From: Actinomycetota bacterium
Lineage (GTDB): Bacteria > Actinomycetota > Actinomycetes > S36-B12 > GCA-2699445
Direction of reading: 5' to 3'
Assembly (NCBI GenBank): GCA_020438795.1
Contig: JAGQTY010000003.1
Coordinates: 1 to 64,000 of the forward strand
DNA length: 64,000 bases
Both the position numbers and the translations under genes were made by a program. The notes below the pieces were generated by a model. That model worked only from the letters and a program-made list of their open reading frames with translations, was not told the origin of the DNA and did no database searches. How positions within the stretch are numbered: position 1 is the stretch's first letter; each line of letters opens with the position of its first letter. Below are positions 59,201-64,000 of this stretch, piece after piece.

Positions 59201-60101
59201 CATCGTGGACCGGGAGACCGGGTGGCAGTACAAGCCCCTCAAGCACTGCTACGGCGAGGGCGCCCACATGTTCATCTATGACAGCTTGCTGAGCGAGTTC
59301 GCCGCGATGGGCTTCGAGTACGGCTATTCGGTGCAGCGCCCCGACGCACTCGTGATGTGGGAAGCGCAGTTCGGAGACTTCGCCAACGGGGCGCAGACCA
59401 TCGTGGACGAGTTCATCTCCACCGGTGAGCAGAAGTGGGGGCAGCGTTCCTCACTCACACTGCTGTTGCCCCACGGCTTGGAGGGGCAGGGCCCGGATCA
59501 CTCGTCGGCGCGGATCGAACGCTACCTGCAGCTGTGTGCCGAGGACAACATGACGATCGCGATCCCCAGCACTCCGGCCTCCTACTTCCACCTGCTGCGC
59601 TGGCAGGTGCTCTCACCGCTGACCCGGCCACTGATCGTCTTCACCCCGAAGTCGCTGCTGCGGGCCAAGGCCGCCACCTCGGCAGTCTCGGACTTCACGA
59701 CCGGCACGTTCCGGGCCGTCATCGATGACGAGTCGGTGACACCGGAGGGGGTCAGGAAGGTCATCCTGTGTTCCGGCAAGATCTACTACGAACTGCTCGC
59801 GGCTCGTGAGGAGCGCGGCATCACCGACACCGCCCTGGTCCGCGTCGAGCGGCCATACCCGGTGCCCGTACAGTCGCTGCCACGGATCGCCAAGAAGTAC
59901 AGCAATGCCCGGTTCCTGTGGGTGCAGGAGGAGGCGGCCAACCAGGGCGCCTGGAACTTCGTGTCGATGAACTTCCCCCAGTGGACGAACAACACCATCG
60001 AGGGCATCACCAGGCCCCTGTCGGCCTCACCGGCCGCAGGCAGCCACTCCCGGCACGACCGGGAACAGAAGGCGCTCATCGACGCGGCATTCCGCGACTG
60101 A
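56295..60101 (+). CDS. kgd: Multifunctional 2-oxoglutarate metabolism enzyme (Kgd/OdhA type)
   Basis: 1268 residues. An N-terminal helical segment ('FGPNEWLVDELYEQYKQ') is joined by a Pro/Ala/Glu linker (about 60-145) to an E2-like succinyltransferase domain (about 150-400, ending in 'TYDHRIIQGAQSGDFLRR') and then the E1 domain with ThDP ('GMPHRGRLNVLANIGG', about 590; 'GDAAFAGQGVVAETLNLSQL', about 691). There is no lipoyl domain, so a separate E2 would supply it. It converts 2-oxoglutarate toward succinyl-CoA or succinic semialdehyde in the TCA cycle. TTG start with AGAGGGGG site; ends 64 bp before DUF6104. Confidence 0.95.
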   Translation: MTADSAPIEAFGPNEWLVDELYEQYKQDKHKVDPAWWEFFADYHPTEYPESRDEALADPALLTDAATGESRAAPTPEPPQREERQETLEPAPAPSAAPVAPAHPEPSSEPPAPHPTEPPPLSQPKAKPPMPTPATMATPKVQAAPETVLAREAATLRGAAARVVANMESSLSIPTATSVRSVPARLLADNRVVINNHLRRGRGGKVSFTHLLGYAIVKALAEMPEMNRSFSMVDGKPTVVTPAHVNFGLAIDLQRPDGSRQLLVPSIKAAETMDFAHFWAAYEDLVRKARTGKLAVEDFAGTTITLTNPGTIGTVHSVPRLMEGQGAIIGAGALEYPAEWQGASPETIARNAVSKVLTLTSTYDHRIIQGAQSGDFLRRIHAYLIGENEFYDEVFHSLRIPYVPIRWSRDISATHDTDLNKTARVQQVIHAFRVRGHLMADTDPLEYHQRTHDDLEVLSHSLTLWDLDREFATGGFGGQPLMYLRDILGVLRDSYCRTVGIEYMHIQDPEQREWIQDRVEIPHERVPREEQLRILRKLNEAEAFETFLHTKYVGQKRFSLEGSESVIPLLEEILQRASRDELHEVCIGMPHRGRLNVLANIGGKSLGQIFQEFEGNYGLGSVQGSGDVKYHLGTSGTYTSSEGPDVDVYLAANPSHLEAVDPVLEGIVRAKQDLLPREERFKVLPILMHGDAAFAGQGVVAETLNLSQLQGYRTGGTIHIIVNNQVGFTTSPQYGRSSVYSTDVARMVQAPIFHVNGDDPEAVVHVARLAFDFRERFEKDVVIDMVCYRRRGHNEADDPSLTQPLMYAIIDQKRSVRKNYTEQLIGRGDITVEEAEGVLRHFQEQLEKVFLETRNALGGESFTPTSATVEREGTQHLKRQRPAADIDTAITPEQVQCVVEAQRTFPDGFSVHPRLNTQLKRRIQMVEDDQIDWGMGEALALGSLLQEGRWIRLSGQDSRRGTFGHRHGVIVDRETGWQYKPLKHCYGEGAHMFIYDSLLSEFAAMGFEYGYSVQRPDALVMWEAQFGDFANGAQTIVDEFISTGEQKWGQRSSLTLLLPHGLEGQGPDHSSARIERYLQLCAEDNMTIAIPSTPASYFHLLRWQVLSPLTRPLIVFTPKSLLRAKAATSAVSDFTTGTFRAVIDDESVTPEGVRKVILCSGKIYYELLAAREERGITDTALVRVERPYPVPVQSLPRIAKKYSNARFLWVQEEAANQGAWNFVSMNFPQWTNNTIEGITRPLSASPAAGSHSRHDREQKALIDAAFRD

Positions 60102-60126
60102 CGGGCGCAGCAACTGAGCAGAGCGG

Positions 60127-60144
60127 CGCTGAGCCGTCTCAGCG
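60127..60144 (+). terminator. Hairpin between kgd and the DUF6104 gene
   Basis: CGCTGAG-CCGT-CTCAGCG: a perfect 7-bp stem with a tetraloop, 26 nt after the kgd stop and 22 nt before the next ATG. It could be an attenuating terminator or an mRNA stability element. Confidence 0.5.
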
Positions 60145-60165
60145 ACAAGGAGAGCGGGACCGTGC

Positions 60166-60333
60166 ATGTATGAAGCCGATGCCGGCATCGAGGAGTTGCT
60201 CAAGCGGGCCGGGGACGAGACTGTCGACATCAACTGGCTCGCCGACCAGATGCGCATCTTCGTGGATCTGCACCCGCAGTGGGAGGAAGCCATCGGCCGC
60301 TTCGCCGTGCAGCTTGCCAGGGAAGACGATTAG
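60166..60333 (+). CDS. DUF6104 small protein
   Basis: 55 residues, 'GIEELLKRAGDETVDINWLA' and 'FVDLHPQWEEAIGRFAVQLA' matching DUF6104. It directly follows kgd, as in other actinobacteria, so a link with 2-oxoglutarate metabolism is suggested by position only. Its start is short of other options: 'AAGGAGAGCGGGACC' precedes the ATG. It converges with pit. No enzymatic motif. Confidence 0.82.
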   Translation: MYEADAGIEELLKRAGDETVDINWLADQMRIFVDLHPQWEEAIGRFAVQLAREDD

Positions 60334-60337
60334 CTGG

Positions 60338-61354
60338 CTACAGCCCGAACACAAGCTTGAAGATCAGCATGATGATCGCAGCCACCAGCGCCGCCGCGGG
60401 CAGGGTCAGCACCCACGCGTACCCGATGTTCACGGCGACCTGCCAGCGCACCCGGTTCTTGCCGCGTTCCAGGTTGGCGCCCACCACGCTGCCTGTCATC
60501 ACCTGCGTGGTTGAGACCGGCGCCTCCCAGCCCAGCGCGGTCGCGTAGAGCAGGCCGGAGGAGACCGATTCGGCCGAGAAACCCCTGGCGGGGTTCGGCT
60601 CGCCGATCTTGGTTCCGAGGGTCTTGATGATCTTCTTGCCACCGGCGGCAGTGCCGGCGCTGATCGCTCCGGCGGCGAGGATCACGACCCAGATGGGCAT
60701 CTCATCGCCGTCGCTGAGATACCCCATGGAGACCAGCACCAGGAAGATCACACCCATGGTCTTCTGGGCGTCCTGCATACCGTGGCCCATCGAGAGTGCA
60801 GCTGCGGACACCTTCTCCGCGTGCCGGAACCCCTTGCCCGTGCGCTGTGGATTCCTGTTGCGGAAGATGTAGACGAACAGCCGCATCAGCAGATAGGCGA
60901 GAATGAGCCCTGCGATGGGTGAGGACACCATCGGAATGATGACCTTCTCCCAGATCGTCCCCCACATCACACCGGTGCCGGCCACGATCGCTGCACCGGC
61001 CACCGCGCCGATCAGGGCGTGGGTGGAACTGCTCGGGATCCCGAACTTCCAGGTGATCAGGTTCCAGCAGATGGCGCCGATCACGGCAGCCGTCACCAGT
61101 GCCAGGCCCGAATACCCCTCTCCCGGGTCGGTCACCGACTGGACGGTCTTGGCGACACCGCTGCCGGCCCACCAGCCGATGAACGCACCGATGAGGTTGA
61201 AGGTGGCCGAGACCGCAAGCGCCACTCCGGGGGAAAGGGCCTTGTTGCCGACCGCCGGACCGATCGCGTTCGCGGCGTCGTGGAAGCCGTTGGTGAAGTC
61301 GAAGAAGACCGCGATCAGGACGAAGACGATCGTGAAGAAGAGCGCCCAGTCCAT
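60338..61354 (-). CDS. pit: Low-affinity inorganic phosphate transporter, Pit family
   Basis: 338 residues, about nine to ten membrane helices. 'TNGFHDAANAIGPAV' near the N terminus and 'PVSTTQVMTGSVVGA' near the C terminus are the paired PiT signatures (GFHDxANxI and TxxxxxxG). It takes up phosphate with protons. It starts 1 nt after the DUF47 stop, so the two genes are one unit. Confidence 0.92.
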   Translation of the reverse strand: MDWALFFTIVFVLIAVFFDFTNGFHDAANAIGPAVGNKALSPGVALAVSATFNLIGAFIGWWAGSGVAKTVQSVTDPGEGYSGLALVTAAVIGAICWNLITWKFGIPSSSTHALIGAVAGAAIVAGTGVMWGTIWEKVIIPMVSSPIAGLILAYLLMRLFVYIFRNRNPQRTGKGFRHAEKVSAAALSMGHGMQDAQKTMGVIFLVLVSMGYLSDGDEMPIWVVILAAGAISAGTAAGGKKIIKTLGTKIGEPNPARGFSAESVSSGLLYATALGWEAPVSTTQVMTGSVVGANLERGKNRVRWQVAVNIGYAWVLTLPAAALVAAIIMLIFKLVFGL

Positions 61355-61355
61355 C

Positions 61356-61964
61356 TCAGGTCTCTTTGATCGCCATCACACCGACAGAACGGATGAATCG
61401 TTCCAGTGCTGTGGAACAGGACTCCACAGCGTCGGCAAGCACTTTGATCTTCATGACGTCGATGGCATCCGCGTCGTTCAGCATCCGCACCAGCAGATCC
61501 CGGTACAGGGTGTCCATCTCGTTCTCCAGCAGGGAGACCTCGACGAGCAGCTTCTCGAACTTCTTCGGCTTCTTGATGGCTGCGACCGCCTGTGGGGCGT
61601 ACTGCGACATCTGGTTGAGCTTGTTCGCATTCTCAACAAGCTCCTCCGGCAGCGCCCCGTTCCAGTGGAAGCCGACCAGGAGTGCGGACGCATGGTCGAG
61701 CTGGTCGATGATGTCGTCGATCGCCTCGACCGTCTGGTAGATGTCCTCGCGGTCGAAGGGGGTGATGAACGAGGACGCGATCTTGCGGACCACCTCCACA
61801 TACCGGACGTCACCGGCCTCCTCGAGCTTCTTCATCTCCGCATCGAGCTCGGGCCGCTCATCGACGGGCGCGGACAGTATCCGGTGAAAGAGTTCCGTGA
61901 CCTCTGGCAGGCCTTCAGCAGCCTGGGCCAGCAGATCCTCGAGCTTGGCCTTCTTCTTCGCCAC
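61356..61964 (-). CDS. DUF47/PhoU-like accessory protein of the Pit transporter
   Basis: 202 residues, almost all helical, with the regular Glu/Asp-containing metal-binding helices of PhoU-like proteins ('FITPFDREDIYQTVEAIDDI', 'LEEAGDVRYVEVVRKIASSF'). DUF47 genes sit upstream of pit genes in many bacteria and probably regulate Pit. GTG start with GGAGG. It is the first gene of the minus-strand pair. Confidence 0.9.
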   Translation of the reverse strand: MAKKKAKLEDLLAQAAEGLPEVTELFHRILSAPVDERPELDAEMKKLEEAGDVRYVEVVRKIASSFITPFDREDIYQTVEAIDDIIDQLDHASALLVGFHWNGALPEELVENANKLNQMSQYAPQAVAAIKKPKKFEKLLVEVSLLENEMDTLYRDLLVRMLNDADAIDVMKIKVLADAVESCSTALERFIRSVGVMAIKET

Positions 61965-62141
61965 ACTGCCTCCGAACCGTGAATGCCTCGTCAGCGTAGC
62001 GACGCAGGGGGCGCCAAGACCCGCTATTCACTTGGCGTTAACCTCCAAAGGAGTAAGGCCGGACGGCGGGATGAGCAGAACGGCTCAGCGCTGCGGCACC
62101 GGGCCTCAGAGCACCGACGAACCCTACCCCCGCCGGTACCT

Positions 62142-63104
62142 TCAGCGCGTCAGCACGATCTTGCCGAAGATGTTGCCCTCAGCCATCGCCGCCAGTCCCT
62201 CCCGCGCCTGGCTCATGGGCAGTTCGCGGTCGATCAGTGGCCTGATGCCGGTGACCTCGCACAGGGAGAGCAGCCGCTGCAGTTCCTGCTTGGTTCCCAT
62301 CGTCGAGCCGAGCACGGCGAGCTCCTTGAAGAAGATGCGCGCGAGCTCCGCAGGGGGGTTCGGCCCCGAGGTGGCTCCGGAGATCACGATCCGCCCGCCC
62401 GGCCGCAACGACTTGACCGAGTGTTCCCACGTCGCCGCCCCCACGGTCTCCAGCACCGCGTCGACCCGGTGTGGTAGCCGGGCACCAGACTCGAAGGCCT
62501 CGTGAGCACCGAGTGTCAGCGCGGCGTCCCGCTTGTCCGCGCTCCGTGAGGTCACCCACACGCGCAGCCCCATCGTACGGGCGAGCACGATCGCGGCAGT
62601 CGTGACTCCGCCCCCGGCGCCCTGGATCAGGACAGTGTCACCGGGCTGCGTGCCCGACTTGGCCACGAGCATCCGGTAGGCCGTCAGCCACGCCGTTGGC
62701 AGACAGGCCGCCTCACTGAACGTGAGCGCGGCCGGCTTGGAGAGCACATTGCGCCGGGGCACGATCACGCGGTCGGCGAACGTCCCCTGGTAGACCTCGG
62801 ACAACAGGCTACGGTGCGGATCCTCGATCTCGCTGTCGACCCCGCTGGGGGCGATGACCGAGTGGAGCACCACCTCGTTGCCGTGCTCGTCGATGCCGGC
62901 AGCATCACAACCCAGTGTCATGGGAAGACGGTTCTCCGTGATGCCCACGCCGCGCAGTGTCCACAGGTCATGGTGGTTGAGACTGGCAGCCCTGACCTCG
63001 ATGGTCGTCCAGCCCTCACCCGCCTGCGGCTCGGGCAGCTCTCCCACAACCAGCCCGGAGAGCGGGTCGGTCGGGCTGAACGAATCGGCATAGACGGCGA
63101 ACAC
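62142..63104 (-). CDS. Zinc-type alcohol dehydrogenase/quinone oxidoreductase family protein
   Basis: 320 residues (GTG start with GGAGGGTTC at 63104; an upstream start would add 14). 'ASLNHHDLWTLRGVG' is the medium-chain dehydrogenase N-terminal motif, and 'GDTVLIQGAGGGVTTAAIVL' is the NAD(P) glycine loop. The structural zinc Cys cluster is absent, so it is an NADPH:quinone reductase or a reductase of the crotonyl-CoA type. No operon partner; it runs next to malic enzyme. Confidence 0.87.
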   Translation of the reverse strand: MFAVYADSFSPTDPLSGLVVGELPEPQAGEGWTTIEVRAASLNHHDLWTLRGVGITENRLPMTLGCDAAGIDEHGNEVVLHSVIAPSGVDSEIEDPHRSLLSEVYQGTFADRVIVPRRNVLSKPAALTFSEAACLPTAWLTAYRMLVAKSGTQPGDTVLIQGAGGGVTTAAIVLARTMGLRVWVTSRSADKRDAALTLGAHEAFESGARLPHRVDAVLETVGAATWEHSVKSLRPGGRIVISGATSGPNPPAELARIFFKELAVLGSTMGTKQELQRLLSLCEVTGIRPLIDRELPMSQAREGLAAMAEGNIFGKIVLTR

Positions 63105-63186
63105 GAACCCTCCAGTGCAGGTAGATGTCGCCAGTCTATGAGGCAAGCCGGAACCGGGTGGGACCGGTACCGTGCGCCGGTCCTGC

Positions 63187-64000
63187 TCAGGGCAGCCGGG
63201 TCACGCGATCGAAACGGGCGGCGGCAGCGACGCGGTCGGCGACTTCGACCGCGACTCGAGGGTTGAATGGGCTGGGCACGATGAAGTCGAGGGCGAGATC
63301 CTCGCCCACCGAACCGGCGATCGCCTCAGCAGCGGCCACCTTCATGCGTGGAGTGATCGTGGTCGCTCCCGAGTCCAGAGCACCGCGGAAGATCCCGGGG
63401 AAGGCAAGCACGTTGTTGATCTGGTTGGGAAAGTCACTGCGACCGGTCGCCACCACTCGAGCGTACTTCGAGGCGATGTCAGGATGAACCTCAGGTGTGG
63501 GGTTGGCCAGGGCGAACACGATCGACTCCGGCGCCATCGAAGCGATCCACTCCTCCTGTGCAGTGCCGGCGCTCACTCCGATGAAGACATCGGCGCCACG
63601 CATCGCCTCGGCGATGGATCCGGAGATGCCGGCCCGGTTGGTCCGCTCGGCCAGTCCTCGCTTCACCTGTGTCAGGTCCGTGCGATCGGGGTGGATGAGC
63701 CCTTTGGAGTCAGCGACAGCGATGTCCCCGACACCTGCGTCCAGCAGCATGTCGGTCACAGCCACACCAGCGGCACCGGCACCGGAGACGACGACCCGCA
63801 GATCGGCGAGCGTCCGCTCGGTCACCTGAGCAGCGTTCATGAGGGCAGCGGTGACCACGATCGCGGTTCCGTGCTGATCGTCGTGGAACACCGGGATGTC
63901 GAGTGCCTCCTGCAGCCGTGCCTCGATCTCGAAGCATCGCGGCGCCGAGATGTCCTCCAGATTGATACCGCCGAAGCCCGGCGCGATGCGGATGGCGGTC
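63187..64000 (-). CDS. NAD(P)-dependent malic enzyme, 5' part outside window
   Basis: The visible 270 residues are the central and C-terminal parts: '[18 protein letters not shown]' (metal-ligand ED), '[14 protein letters not shown]' and the Rossmann '[19 protein letters not shown]' domain with '[14 protein letters not shown]' are diagnostic. It decarboxylates malate to pyruvate. The N terminus with its catalytic Tyr and Lys lies beyond base 64000. The short ending suggests the bacterial short form of about 400 residues. Confidence 0.92.
   Translation of the reverse strand, partial: TAIRIAPGFGGINLEDISAPRCFEIEARLQEALDIPVFHDDQHGTAIVVTAALMNAAQVTERTLADLRVVVSGAGAAGVAVTDMLLDAGVGDIAVADSKGLIHPDRTDLTQVKRGLAERTNRAGISGSIAEAMRGADVFIGVSAGTAQEEWIASMAPESIVFALANPTPEVHPDIASKYARVVATGRSDFPNQINNVLAFPGIFRGALDSGATTITPRMKVAAAEAIAGSVGEDLALDFIVPSPFNPRVAVEVADRVAAAARFDRVTRLP

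Noticed and set aside
1..64000. CRISPR array, insertion sequence or prophage
   Set aside because: The only tandem repeats are short in-frame ones (7457-7492 and 20614-20655); no transposase, capsid or integrase protein is encoded.

Overview
The window is a contiguous, gene-dense piece of a high-GC actinobacterial (Actinomycetia) chromosome. The lineage call rests on: a fused 2-oxoglutarate decarboxylase/dehydrogenase of the Kgd/OdhA type followed by a DUF6104-like protein; DUF3117; a short DivIVA-like membrane protein; htrA-tatB; a WS/DGAT acyltransferase; a siroheme/4Fe-4S sulfite reductase operon; and about 18 genes whose start codon lies 6-7 nt after a TAnnnT-type -10 hexamer (leaderless mRNAs). 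I cannot name a genus. I see no IS element, prophage, integrase or CRISPR array. Gene order across 6-15 kb resembles, from my general knowledge, the M. tuberculosis dapD-dapE...htrA-tatB neighbourhood, but sigE and its anti-sigma gene are absent.

Layout. 0-1.4 kb: FHA-LuxR regulator (cut by the window edge), divergent protein kinase, small zinc ribbon. 1.5-4.5 kb: tRNA-Arg(CCU), tandem GNAT protein, membrane-anchored serine hydrolase, FmdB-type protein. 4.6-8.5 kb: DUF445, tatB, htrA, an O-methyltransferase, DUF3117. 8.5-15.2 kb: pepA, a FolP-like protein, DivIVA-like protein, DUF5666 secreted protein, LOG-type hydrolase, divergent dapE/dapD sharing one -10 core. 15.3-24 kb: transglycosylase-like lipoprotein, a b561-type membrane domain fused to a sulfite-oxidase-fold molybdoenzyme, a pirin-YceI-SHOCT-DUF6325 operon, a flippase-like protein, YihY. 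24.4-31.9 kb: glpD, an isolated pilT, a flavin monooxygenase, tesB, a glycosyltransferase, FKBP. 31.9-35.1 kb: a five-gene, minus-strand redox operon (small anchored protein, ApbE flavin transferase, ferric-reductase-like membrane protein, NuoF-like protein, 3Fe-4S ferredoxin). 35-46 kb: DNA glycosylase, ZIP-like protein, giant M28 membrane peptidase, tRNA-Arg(CCG), thpR, cupin and epimerase, HD hydrolase, CcdA/thioredoxin pair, TDT transporter. 46.6-49.2 kb: WS/DGAT enzyme and L,D-transpeptidase. 49.5-54 kb: sulfur assimilation operon cysI-cysH-cysG-cbiX behind a leaderless 20-codon reading frame with two cysteine codons. 54-64 kb: ABC exporter, kgd, DUF6104, DUF47-Pit phosphate transport, a zinc-type reductase, and the 3' part of malic enzyme.

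The most interesting parts are the likely cysteine-sensing leader upstream of cysI, the face-to-face dapE/dapD promoter, and the ApbE/NuoF-like redox operon, which lacks a recognisable FMN-binding acceptor protein and whose NuoF-like subunit has lost one canonical cluster cysteine. Lipid and envelope functions (glpD, tesB, WS/DGAT, Ldt, LpqG-like lytic lipoprotein, flippase) are spread throughout, consistent with an aerobic, lipid-storing actinomycete; that last statement is inference.
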